From positions 1 to 63,548 of the forward strand of contig JAIMBI010000021.1 of NCBI GenBank assembly GCA_023565505.1: a stretch of DNA of 63,548 nucleotides, given 5' to 3'. How positions within the stretch are numbered: the first letter of the stretch is position 1; each line of letters begins with the position of its first letter. This DNA comes from Actinomycetes bacterium (GTDB lineage Bacteria; Bacillota; Sulfobacillia; Sulfobacillales; JAIMBI01). This document shows positions 32,237 to 39,936 of the stretch, in pieces. Under the pieces are notes generated by a model. The model was not told the origin of the DNA. It saw only the letters and a program-made list of their open reading frames with translations, and made no database searches. The position numbers were made by a program, and so were the translations under genes.

Positions 32237-32788
32237 GTGAAGATTTATTGGATCCGGCACGGAGAGACTTTCTACAATCAAGCCAACCGCTTTCAGGGCA
32301 TGCTGGACGTGCCGCTGTCCGACCGCGGCCGCCGGCAGGCGGCCACGCTGGCCGAGGTGTTCCGCCCGGGGACGGTGGAGGCGGTCGTGGCCAGCGACCT
32401 GGAGCGGGCCCGGGCCACGGCCGAGCCGTTGGCGCATCGACTCGGGGTGCCGTTGGTGCTCAGGCCCGGTCTGCGTGAGCGCCACCTGGGACGGCGACAG
32501 GGGCAACCGGTCTGGCCGGGGGGTTTCAGCCAACCGGGCGACGGTATCGAGACCGGCCCCCGGTTCCGCTTCCGGGTGCACCAGGAACTGCGCTGGCTGT
32601 TGGCTCAGCCCTGGCAGGCGGTGGCGGTGGTGGCCCACGGGGGCGTGCTGCGGATGGCGGCGGAGCTGATGGGAGCCGGCCTCCGGCCGCGGTTCGGCAA
32701 CGCCTCGGTGACGTTGTGGGAGAGGCAGGCGGGCGCGACGTGGATCCTGCACTATTCGAACGCGAGCTGGACCGAGTCCCGACCCTAG
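32237..32788 (+). CDS. Histidine phosphatase superfamily protein (PhoE/CobC-like)
   Basis: 183 aa. The phosphohistidine motif is IRHGETFYNQ (RHG), followed by DVPLSDRGRRQA, ASDLERARATAEPLA (Arg pocket) and VVAHGGVLRMAAEL (second His). The family includes phosphoglycerate mutase-like and alpha-ribazole phosphatases; the substrate is unknown. The GTG start follows GGGGGGACACG. Its 3' end overlaps dinG by about 49 nt if the second GTG is used there. Confidence 0.87.
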   Translation: MKIYWIRHGETFYNQANRFQGMLDVPLSDRGRRQAATLAEVFRPGTVEAVVASDLERARATAEPLAHRLGVPLVLRPGLRERHLGRRQGQPVWPGGFSQPGDGIETGPRFRFRVHQELRWLLAQPWQAVAVVAHGGVLRMAAELMGAGLRPRFGNASVTLWERQAGATWILHYSNASWTESRP

Positions 32789-35496
32789 CGCCGGGGTACG
32801 TCGTCCTCGACCTGGAGACCACCGGCTTCGATCCGCGGCAGGACGCCATCCTTCAGGTGGCGGCCGTGGCCGTGGGACCGGAGGGCGTCGCCTGCTGGAG
32901 CTCGTTGGTCCGGCCCTCCGGGCCGGTCCCCGACGAGGTCCTGCGGCTGACGGGCCTCGACCGGCGGGCGTTGGCGGCCGCTCCGCCCGAGGCCGAGGTC
33001 CTCGCGGCGCTGGAGCGGTTTTTGGAGGGACGGCCCGTCGTGGGCCACAACGTGGGCTTCGACCGCGACTTCCTCGCGGCTCGCGGTATCCGGCCGCCCG
33101 TGGCGGCCGATACCCTGACCTGGTCCCGGATCGCGTTTCCCCGACGCCCGAGCCATCGGCTGGAAGACTTCGGCGACCTGGTCGGTCCGTTGCCGGGCGG
33201 ATTTCACGACGCCACGGTCGACGTGCTGGCCACCCTGCGGCTGGTGGCGGCCATCCGCCACCGTCTCGCGGGGCTCGGGCCGCACACGCGCCGGGCGTTG
33301 GCCGACCTCCTGGGGCCGGAGTGGGACTGGTGGGCGGTGCCGCACGACGGACCCGGGGCGGAGTCGGCCGTCTTCCTGCCCGGCGGCGAACCGGAGCCGG
33401 AGCCGGAACCGGTCGCCGGCCCGGTGGTCGAACCCGCGGAGCGCTGGTGGGCCCCGGACGGGCCCCTGGCCCGGCGGCACCCGGGCTGGGAGCGGCGGCC
33501 GGCGCAGGAGCGCCTGGGGGAGGCGGTGCGCGAGGCCTTGGCGGCGCGCGCCACGCTCCTGGCGGAGGCCGGCACGGGCCTGGGCAAGAGCCTGGCCTAC
33601 CTTCTGCCGGCCGTGGCGGCGGCGGCCGACGGGGCGCGGGTGGTGATCGCCACGCATACCGTGGCGCTGCAGGACCAACTGTGGGGCAAGGACGTGCCCG
33701 AAGCGGTGGAGGCCCTCGGCGTGCCCGGACTGGCGCGGGCGTTGGTCAAGGGGCAGGGCCGCTACGCGTGCCTGCTGAAGGCCGAGGACGTGCTGGAAGG
33801 CGCGCGGGGCCGGACCCTGGCCCCGCCGTATGCCTTGGCGGCTCTCGTGGTCTGGCTGGCCGAGACGGTCGACGGGGAGCGGGACGACTGGACGGCCATG
33901 CGCCTACCCGACGGGCCGGCCCTCTGGGAGGCGGTCGCCGCCGACCCCGCGGCGTGCGCCCGCGACCGGTGCCGCTTCGCCGGGCCGTGCTACCTGCGCA
34001 CGTCCCGCCGGCGGGCCCAGACCGCACGCATCCTGGTGGTCAACCACGCGCTCCTGCTCGCGCACGCGGGCCTCGGCGGGGGGGTGCTGCCGCCCTTCGA
34101 CCACCTGGTGGTAGACGAGGCGCATCGGCTGCCGGAGGCGGCCGACCACGCCTTCGGCTTCGCCGTGCCGCTCGGTGCGACGGCCCGGCGCCTGGAGGAG
34201 TGGGGGGCCCGGGGCGGCTTGGTCGACCGCCTGGAAGGCGTGGAGCGGCTCGGGGGTCGGGAGGCGATCCGCCGCGGGCTCGGGCTCGCGGCGGGAGCCG
34301 TGGGGCGCCTGGCCGCGGCCCTCCGGGCGGAGGCGGCGGGGCGGGGTACGGAGACGGTGCGCGTCCGACCCGAGGTCGACCCCTTGCCGGAGGCGGCGGA
34401 GTCCGCCCGGGCAGACGCGGAGACGGCTCTCCGGGGCTTGGCCGAGCGGATGGAGGGACTGGTCGAGCGGGCCCGGGCGGAGCTCGGGGCGGCGGTGCTG
34501 GACCGCGCCGGGTGGCTGGGCTGGGCGCGGGCGGCGGCGCAGGCGGCCGAACTGGCGGAGGTGCTCGCGGCCTTCGGAACGGGGGCGGACGAGTGGGTGG
34601 ACTGGTGGCAGGTGACGGGGCCGTCGGGGGACGAGGTGACCATCCGACGGGCACCCCTCAATCCGGCCCCCTGGCTCCGGGAGCGGTTGTGGGAGCAGGT
34701 CCCCGGCGGCAAGATCCTCGTGTCGGCGACGCTGCGCATCGGGGGGCGGTTCGACTACCTGGCCGAACAGCTCGGCCTCGAACTCCAGGGCCTGCGCACG
34801 CTGGATCTGGCGAGTCCCTTCAACGTGCGGGAGCGGGCCTTGCTGGCTGTCCCCTCGGATTTTCCCGATCCGCGGGAAGAGGCGCATCTGGACCGGGCGG
34901 GCGAGTTCGTGGCCCGCCTCGCCGCGGCCATCGGCGGCCGCACGCTGGTCCTGACGACGAGCCGCCGGGCGGTCTTGCGCCTGCGCGAGCGGCTCGGGCC
35001 GGTCCTCGAGCGACAGGGCATCCAGCTCTGGGTCCAAGGTCCCGACGGTCCGGCCGAGCGGCTCGCGCGGCGGCTCCGGGCGGATCCGCGGAGCGTCGTG
35101 GTCGGCACGGCGAGCCTGTGGGAGGGGATCGACGTGCCGGGACCGGCGCTCTCGGCGGTCGTGGTGACCCGCTTGCCGTTCGCCTACCCGGACGACCCCC
35201 TGGAGGCCGCCCGCCTGGAGCGGATCGCGCGGACCGGCCGGTCGGCGTTCTGGGCCCGGACGCTGCCGCAGGCGGTGTTGCGGTTCCGCCAGGGGTTCGG
35301 CCGGCTCCTGCGGGCGATGGATGACCGGGGGGCCGTCGTGGTCCTGGATCCCCGGCTGGTGGGGCGCCCGACCTACGGCCGGGTGTTCCTGGACGCGCTT
35401 GGGGGGCCCCGCCTCGTGGTCGGGGAGAGCGCGGCGTTGGTGGAAACCGTCAGCCGGTTCATCGGGGCGGGGGAGGATGCGGCATGCGCGTTCTAG
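32740..35496 (+). CDS. dinG: DinG-type helicase with N-terminal exonuclease domain
   Basis: 918 aa. Residues about 20-185 are a DEDD exonuclease (VVLDLETTGFD, GHNVGFDRDFL, FHDATVDVLATL). The rest is an XPD/DinG helicase with Walker A AGTGLGKS, DEAH at 459-462, and C-terminal motifs SATLRIGGRF and RFRQGFGRLLR. Four cysteines, C344, C406, C411 and C417, have XPD-style iron-sulfur spacing. Bacillus-type fused proteins often lack this cluster, so the combination is notable. Start is uncertain: GTG 32740 or GTG 32716. SurE follows with 13 nt overlap. Confidence 0.9.
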   Translation: MDPALFERELDRVPTLAPGYVVLDLETTGFDPRQDAILQVAAVAVGPEGVACWSSLVRPSGPVPDEVLRLTGLDRRALAAAPPEAEVLAALERFLEGRPVVGHNVGFDRDFLAARGIRPPVAADTLTWSRIAFPRRPSHRLEDFGDLVGPLPGGFHDATVDVLATLRLVAAIRHRLAGLGPHTRRALADLLGPEWDWWAVPHDGPGAESAVFLPGGEPEPEPEPVAGPVVEPAERWWAPDGPLARRHPGWERRPAQERLGEAVREALAARATLLAEAGTGLGKSLAYLLPAVAAAADGARVVIATHTVALQDQLWGKDVPEAVEALGVPGLARALVKGQGRYACLLKAEDVLEGARGRTLAPPYALAALVVWLAETVDGERDDWTAMRLPDGPALWEAVAADPAACARDRCRFAGPCYLRTSRRRAQTARILVVNHALLLAHAGLGGGVLPPFDHLVVDEAHRLPEAADHAFGFAVPLGATARRLEEWGARGGLVDRLEGVERLGGREAIRRGLGLAAGAVGRLAAALRAEAAGRGTETVRVRPEVDPLPEAAESARADAETALRGLAERMEGLVERARAELGAAVLDRAGWLGWARAAAQAAELAEVLAAFGTGADEWVDWWQVTGPSGDEVTIRRAPLNPAPWLRERLWEQVPGGKILVSATLRIGGRFDYLAEQLGLELQGLRTLDLASPFNVRERALLAVPSDFPDPREEAHLDRAGEFVARLAAAIGGRTLVLTTSRRAVLRLRERLGPVLERQGIQLWVQGPDGPAERLARRLRADPRSVVVGTASLWEGIDVPGPALSAVVVTRLPFAYPDDPLEAARLERIARTGRSAFWARTLPQAVLRFRQGFGRLLRAMDDRGAVVVLDPRLVGRPTYGRVFLDALGGPRLVVGESAALVETVSRFIGAGEDAACAF

Positions 35497-36305
35497 TCAC
35501 GAACGACGACGGCATCGAGGCCCGGGGCATCCACGCCTTGGCCGACCGGCTGGCCGAGGACTTCGCCGTGACGGTGGCCGCCCCGGCCCGGGAACAGAGC
35601 GCCAGCGGGCACTCCATCACCCTGCACCGTCCCGTGCGGGTCCGGCCGTACGCCTGGCCCGGGGTCCGGGCGTTCGCCGTCGAGGGGACCCCCGTCGACG
35701 CCGTCAAGCTCGCCGTGGAGGCCCTCATGCCCGAACCGCCCGACGTCGTGGTGTCGGGCATCAACCACGGGTCGAACCTTGGGCGGGACGTGTTCTACTC
35801 GGGGACGGTGGCCGCGGCCATCGAGGGGTTTCTCCTCGGCGTGCCGGCCGTGGCCGTCTCCCTGGAGGCGCCGGACGGCCCGGGGTTCGACTGGGGGGCG
35901 GCGTTCGTGGCGTGGTGGCTCGCGACCCGGTTCTCCCCGCCGGAGCCGGGCACGCTCTGGAACATCAACCTGCCGCGCGTGGGGCCGCGGGTGCCGACGG
36001 GGATGCTGACCGTTCCGTTGGGCCGGCGGGAGTACGTCAACACCCTGTCGCGCGAGCCGCATCCGGGCGGGGGCGAGTCGTTCCGCATCGCGGGGCAGGT
36101 GGCCCAGTACCACGGCGGCCCCGACACCGACGTGGGGGCGGTCGCCCACGGCTACGTGGCCGTCACGCCGCTCCAGCTCGACATCACCGCCTGGGAACGG
36201 ATTCCCCGTCCGCCGGTGGCGGTGCCCATCCCGCCGGAGGCGCTCCGGATACGGCGCAGCGCCGGTGCCACCCTAGACGACGAAGGAGGTGTGCACCGTG
36301 GATGA
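35484..36305 (+). CDS. surE: 5'/3'-nucleotidase SurE
   Basis: Survival protein, metal-dependent nucleotidase. 273 aa. MRVLVTNDDGIEARGIHAL carries the metal Asp pair and APAREQSASGHSITL the Ser/His loop. VVVSGINHGSNLGRDVFYSGTVAAA is the conserved Asn motif, and TDVGAVAHGYVAVTPLQ closes the fold. ATG 35484 overlaps dinG by 13 nt. The last 60 nt carry a sigma-G-like box for the next gene. Confidence 0.96.
   Translation: MRVLVTNDDGIEARGIHALADRLAEDFAVTVAAPAREQSASGHSITLHRPVRVRPYAWPGVRAFAVEGTPVDAVKLAVEALMPEPPDVVVSGINHGSNLGRDVFYSGTVAAAIEGFLLGVPAVAVSLEAPDGPGFDWGAAFVAWWLATRFSPPEPGTLWNINLPRVGPRVPTGMLTVPLGRREYVNTLSREPHPGGGESFRIAGQVAQYHGGPDTDVGAVAHGYVAVTPLQLDITAWERIPRPPVAVPIPPEALRIRRSAGATLDDEGGVHRG
36247..36275 (+). 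promoter_or_regulatory. Possible sigma-G promoter for the SASP gene
   Basis: GGATA (36247-36251), 17 nt, CACCCTA (36269-36275), compared with the sigma-G consensus GHATR-N17/18-CATNNTA: one mismatch in each box. It lies inside the 3' end of surE, 22 nt before the start of the spore protein gene, whose family is forespore-expressed. Confidence 0.5.
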
Positions 36306-36513
36306 CGCGGAGCGCGGAGCGGGACGGGCCCGGCGGCGGTTGCGCCGGCTCAAGTACGAAGTGGCCCGGGATCTGGGACTGGATGACGACATCGCCCGGC
36401 GGGGCTGGGGCAACATGACCACCCGCGAGGTCGGGCGCATCGGCGGCCAGATGGTGCGGCGCCTCGTGCGCCGGGGCAAGCGGGCTTTGGCCGAGGAGGC
36501 GGCGGGGGACTGA
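36298..36513 (+). CDS. Small acid-soluble spore protein, alpha/beta type
   Basis: DNA-binding protein that coats spore DNA. 71 aa. LKYEVARDLGLDDDIARRGW is the first family helix with a GPR-protease-site-like segment, and GNMTTREVGRIGGQMVRRLV is the second signature (GxLTSRxxGxxGGxMV). The N-terminus is arginine-rich. GTG 36298 has AAGGAGGTG 8 nt before it and overlaps the surE stop by 8 nt. It is a second spore marker after spoIVA. Confidence 0.93.
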   Translation: MDDAERGAGRARRRLRRLKYEVARDLGLDDDIARRGWGNMTTREVGRIGGQMVRRLVRRGKRALAEEAAGD

Positions 36514-36574
36514 CGGGACGCTCCCTGCTCTAGTCCCGGCCGGTCCGGCGTAGGTTCGGGACAGGAGGGAGATC

Positions 36575-36928
36575 GTGAGCCTCGGGGCAATCCTCCGCGG
36601 GACGGCGGTCGGCCTGCTGGCCGCCCTGGTCCTGGCGGTGGCGCTCGCGCTCGTCGTCTACCACACGACGTTGCCGGACCGGTTCGTGGTGAGCGGGTTG
36701 TGGCTCGCGGACGCAGCGGCGAGCTTCGTCGCCGGGTACGCCGCGGCGCGGCAGGCGGAGACGGGGGCGGCGGTGCACGGCATCCTGGCGGCGTTGACGC
36801 TGACCGTGGTGGGGGATCTGGCGGCCGAGTGGCTCCGGGTGCCCACGGGGGCGCTCTGGGGCCAGCTGGCGTTGGCCGCGGTGATGGGGCTGGTCGGGGG
36901 CATGGCCGCCGTCCTCGCGACCGGCTGA
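36575..36928 (+). CDS. Small membrane protein (TIGR04086/YrzE-like)
   Basis: 117 aa with four hydrophobic helices: TAVGLLAALVLAVALALVVY, GLWLADAAASFVAGYAAA, HGILAALTLTVVGDLA and QLALAAVMGLVGGMAAV. The layout matches the small TIGR04086 (YrzE) Firmicutes membrane proteins of unknown role. The GTG start follows GGAGGGAG, 61 nt after the SASP gene. No motif beyond topology. Confidence 0.65.
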   Translation: MSLGAILRGTAVGLLAALVLAVALALVVYHTTLPDRFVVSGLWLADAAASFVAGYAAARQAETGAAVHGILAALTLTVVGDLAAEWLRVPTGALWGQLALAAVMGLVGGMAAVLATG

Positions 36929-36946
36929 GGCGTCCCCGCCGGGCGG

Positions 36947-36975
36947 TAGACGGCACGGGACCGAACTCCGATAAT
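36947..36975 (+). promoter_or_regulatory. Possible promoter of ypmA-nudix-TPR
   Basis: TAGACG (36947-36952), 17 nt, GATAAT (36970-36975), the latter distinctly AT-rich for its surroundings. It stands in the 68-nt gap before ypmA. Confidence 0.45.
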
Positions 36976-36996
36976 GACCCTCGGGGGGGCCGAGAC

Positions 36997-37191
36997 ATGC
37001 CGTCGGACGTGCCGCCGCTGCGCTTGGTGGGCCACCGCCGGTTCGTGGGCTTCGAGCCGCACCAGGTGGTCACGTTCCTCAACCAAACCCTGAAGGCCTA
37101 CGGCCTCGTCTTCGGCGTCCGCATGGTGCCGGGAGGCTACGAGTTGTCCGTGTACGACGCGGAGCATCCCGATGAGCCGGACGCACCCTGA
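36997..37191 (+). CDS. YpmA/DUF4264-like small protein
   Basis: 64 aa. VVTFLNQTLKAYGLVFGVRMVPGGYELSVYDAEHP matches the YpmA pattern of a T-L-N-x-T-L-K helix followed by LxFG and two strands. B. subtilis ypmA also stands next to dinG, so context agrees. Function unknown. It overlaps the nudix gene by 20 nt. Confidence 0.7.
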   Translation: MPSDVPPLRLVGHRRFVGFEPHQVVTFLNQTLKAYGLVFGVRMVPGGYELSVYDAEHPDEPDAP

Positions 37192-37627
37192 GGGACCGGC
37201 GGTCGGGGTCGGGGGCATCGTCCGGGACGGTGCCGGGCGGGTGCTTCTGGTCCAACGGGGACGGGACCCGGGGCGGGGGACGTGGAGCTTTCCCGGCGGA
37301 CACCTCCGGTGGGGCGAGACCCTGGCCGAGGGGACGCGCCGCGAGGTCTGGGAGGAGACGGGGATTCGCGTCGACCCGAGCCGCGTCCTCTACGTGACGG
37401 AGGTCCTGGCGCCGGACCCGGCCGGGGGTGCCGTGGGGCACCATTTTGTCATCGTGGATCTCGCGTGCGAGTGGATCGACGGGGAGGCCCGGCCCGGGGA
37501 CGACGCGGCCGCCGTGCGCTGGGTCGGTCCGGAGGAGGTCCCGGCCCTCGCGCTGACGCGCGGCATGGCCCAGGCCCTGGGCGATCCGGCGGTCCGCGCG
37601 TTCCTGGGATGGCCGCCGGTTCTCTAA
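37172..37627 (+). CDS. NUDIX hydrolase
   Basis: 151 aa. The Nudix box GHLRWGETLAEGTRREVWEETGI fits Gx5Ex7REUxEExGU exactly. VGGIVRDGAGRVLLVQRGRDPGRGTWSFPGG is the NADH-diphosphatase/MutT-like lead, and a strand with HHFVIVDLACEW lies C-terminal. It hydrolyses a nucleoside diphosphate derivative; substrate unknown. It overlaps both neighbours (20 and 19 nt). Confidence 0.92.
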   Translation: MSRTHPEGPAVGVGGIVRDGAGRVLLVQRGRDPGRGTWSFPGGHLRWGETLAEGTRREVWEETGIRVDPSRVLYVTEVLAPDPAGGAVGHHFVIVDLACEWIDGEARPGDDAAAVRWVGPEEVPALALTRGMAQALGDPAVRAFLGWPPVL

Positions 37628-38397
37628 GGCGCGCGGCGGTGGCCGCCGTGGCCCTGGCGCTGGCGGCCGGTCTGGCCGGCTGCGCGGCGACGCCAAACGC
37701 GGCCCCGCCGGGGGGCAACGCGGCGGCGACGGGCTTCGCCGCCGCCGGGGAGACCCGCTGGAGCCGGGTGACGTTCGAGTTGGGGCGCGCCGCCTACGAC
37801 GAGGAGCAGGCCATCGCCCGGGATCCGCGATGGGCCGCGCCCCACGCCCGCTTGGCGCAGATCTTCGCCGCCCAGGGCGACACGGCGGCCGCGCTGGCCG
37901 AAGCCGAGACAGCCGCCCGGCTGGATCCGAAGAATCCCCTGTACGCCGACGACTTGGGCGACCTGGCCCGCCGGGTCGGCGACCTCGCGCGGGCCGAACG
38001 GGCCTACGAGGCGGCGCGACGCGCGGATCCGGCCGACTGGCAGGCGGCCTGGGGCCTCGGCCTGGTCGCCGTCGCGCGCCGCCAGTGGGGCCCGGCCGCC
38101 CGGTGGCTCCGGCTCGCCCTGCTCCTCGGCGGCCCCCGGGGCACGGTGGACGACGCCTTCGGCCAGCTTTACGCGGCCAGCGGGGACGTCCCCGAGGCCG
38201 CCGCCTATTTCGCCGCCGCCGTGGCCGCCGATCCCGGATGGTGGCAACCCTACTACGACCGGGCGGCGCTCGAGGCCCGGCTCGGACAGCGGGCGGCCGC
38301 GCTGGCGGACCTCAGGCGGGCCCTCGCGCGCCAGCCGGCCAGCGGCGCCGCCTTCGAGCTGTACCGGAAGCTCGCGGAGGCCGCCCCAACCCCTTGA
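37609..38397 (+). CDS. TPR-repeat lipoprotein
   Basis: 262 aa. A lipoprotein signal peptide (AAVAAVALALAAGLAGC) ends in the lipobox LAGC at residues 22-25, then an alanine/glycine linker and five to six TPR helix pairs: for example HARLAQIFAAQGDTAAALAEAETAARLDPKN and GDLARRVGDLARAERAYEAARRADPA. It is probably displayed on the outer face of the membrane as a protein-binding scaffold. Partner unknown. ATG 37609 overlaps the nudix gene by 19 nt. Confidence 0.85.
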   Translation: MAAGSLRRAAVAAVALALAAGLAGCAATPNAAPPGGNAAATGFAAAGETRWSRVTFELGRAAYDEEQAIARDPRWAAPHARLAQIFAAQGDTAAALAEAETAARLDPKNPLYADDLGDLARRVGDLARAERAYEAARRADPADWQAAWGLGLVAVARRQWGPAARWLRLALLLGGPRGTVDDAFGQLYAASGDVPEAAAYFAAAVAADPGWWQPYYDRAALEARLGQRAAALADLRRALARQPASGAAFELYRKLAEAAPTP

Positions 38398-38461
38398 CGT
38401 GCGGACGGTTTCGGTGTGTTAAGCTTGTCGCGAACACCACGGGGACGGGAGGGTGACGGTG

Positions 38462-39847
38462 ATGAGCGGGGCGCCGGCCTACTACATCCGGACGTACGGC
38501 TGCCAGATGAACGAGCGGGACTCGGAGATCCTGGCGGGCCAGCTGGAGCAGCTGGGCTATCGTCCGGCCGCGGGGGCCGAGGACGCCCAGTTGGTCATCG
38601 TCAACACCTGCGCGGTCCGCGGTTCGGCCGAGGAACACGCGCTGGGCTACATCGGGCAGCTCAAGCGGCTCAAGGACGCGCGGCCGGAAATGACGATCGC
38701 CGTCGCCGGCTGCATGGCCCAGGAACCCGAGACCATCGCGTGGCTCAAGCGGCATGCGCCCCATGTCGACATCGTCTTCGGGACGCACAACCTCCACCGG
38801 CTGCCGGCCCTGCTGGAGGAGGCGCAGGCGGCGGACGAGATGGTGGTCGACGTCTGGGAGTCGGCGGGCGAGGTGGTGGAGAACCTCCCGTCGCGCCGGG
38901 CCGAGGGCGTCCAGGCGTTCGTCAACGTCATCTACGGGTGCGACAAGTTCTGCACCTTCTGCATCGTCCCGTTCACGCGGGGGCGGGAACGCAGCCGCCG
39001 CCCCGAGGACGTGGAGGCGGAGGTGCGGGCCCTGGCCCGGGAGGGCTTCCAGGACGTGACGCTGCTCGGGCAGAACGTCAACTCCTACGGGCACGACCTC
39101 GACCCGCCCACGGATCTCGCCGACCTCCTGACCCGGCTCGAGCCCATCGAGGGGATTCGGTGGCTCCGGTATCTCACCAGCCATCCCCGGGACTTCAGCC
39201 AGAAGCTCATCGACACGGTGGCCGCGAGCGCGAAGATCAGCCGGCACATCCACCTGCCGGTGCAGTCCGGCAGCTCCGCCGTGCTCCGCAAGATGAACCG
39301 GAAGTACACCCGGGAGCAGTATCTGGACCTGGTGGAACGGATCCGCCGCGCCATCCCCGACGCGGTGCTGACGACGGACATCATCGTGGGGTTTCCGGGC
39401 GAAACGGAAGAGGACTTTCTGGCGACGCTGTCGCTGGTGGAGACGGTCCGGTACGACGCCGCCTTCACGTTCCTCTACTCGGCCCGGGCGGGGACGCCGG
39501 CGGCGCGATGGGAGGCCCGGGGACCGGTCCCGGACCCGGTCAAGAAGGACCGCCTCAACCGGCTCATGGCGCGGCAGTATGCCATCAGCTGGGAGAAGAA
39601 CCAGGCCTGGGTGGGGCGGCGGGAAGTGGTCCTGGTCGAGGGCGTGAGCAAGAAGGACCCGGGGGTGTTGGCCTGCCGCTCGCACGCCAACAAGGTCGTG
39701 CTCATCGCCAACGAACCGGGCGTGGACTTGGTGCATCGTTTCGTCCCTGTGCGTATCACGGGGGCGAAAACCTTTTTCCTGACGGCCGAGCGGGTGGGCG
39801 AGCCGGTCAGCCCGCCGCGACGCCGCGTGGAGCTGCCGGTCCTATAG
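38462..39847 (+). CDS. miaB: tRNA-2-methylthio-N6-dimethylallyladenosine synthase MiaB
   Basis: Radical-SAM methylthiotransferase acting on A37 of tRNAs. 461 aa. The N-terminal UPF0004 domain binds the second cluster (YGCQMN, VNTCAVR, AGCMAQE). The radical-SAM triad is C160, C164, C167 in YGCDKFCTFCIVP. The TRAM domain is C-terminal (HANKVVLIANEPG and RFVPVRITGA). ATG 38462 with GGGAGG 10 nt upstream is preferred over the GTG at 38453. A weak promoter-like TTGACG (38394) overlaps the TPR stop. ypdA/mutS, the usual miaB partners, are absent here. Confidence 0.96.
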   Translation: MSGAPAYYIRTYGCQMNERDSEILAGQLEQLGYRPAAGAEDAQLVIVNTCAVRGSAEEHALGYIGQLKRLKDARPEMTIAVAGCMAQEPETIAWLKRHAPHVDIVFGTHNLHRLPALLEEAQAADEMVVDVWESAGEVVENLPSRRAEGVQAFVNVIYGCDKFCTFCIVPFTRGRERSRRPEDVEAEVRALAREGFQDVTLLGQNVNSYGHDLDPPTDLADLLTRLEPIEGIRWLRYLTSHPRDFSQKLIDTVAASAKISRHIHLPVQSGSSAVLRKMNRKYTREQYLDLVERIRRAIPDAVLTTDIIVGFPGETEEDFLATLSLVETVRYDAAFTFLYSARAGTPAARWEARGPVPDPVKKDRLNRLMARQYAISWEKNQAWVGRREVVLVEGVSKKDPGVLACRSHANKVVLIANEPGVDLVHRFVPVRITGAKTFFLTAERVGEPVSPPRRRVELPVL

Positions 39848-39875
39848 GGCCGCCGCGGGGCGGCCAGGGCGGCCC
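39847..39875 (+). terminator. Alternative hairpins after miaB
   Basis: GGGCCGCC (39847-39854) can pair with GGCGGCCC (39868-39875), or GGCCGCC with GGCGGCC (39859-39865). No T-tract follows. It may separate miaB from the permease operon. Confidence 0.4.
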
Positions 39876-39936
39876 GGGTCTCCGACGGGCCGCAGGCCGG
39901 GCAGACTCCGACTGACGCAGGCGGTGGGGGAGCAGC

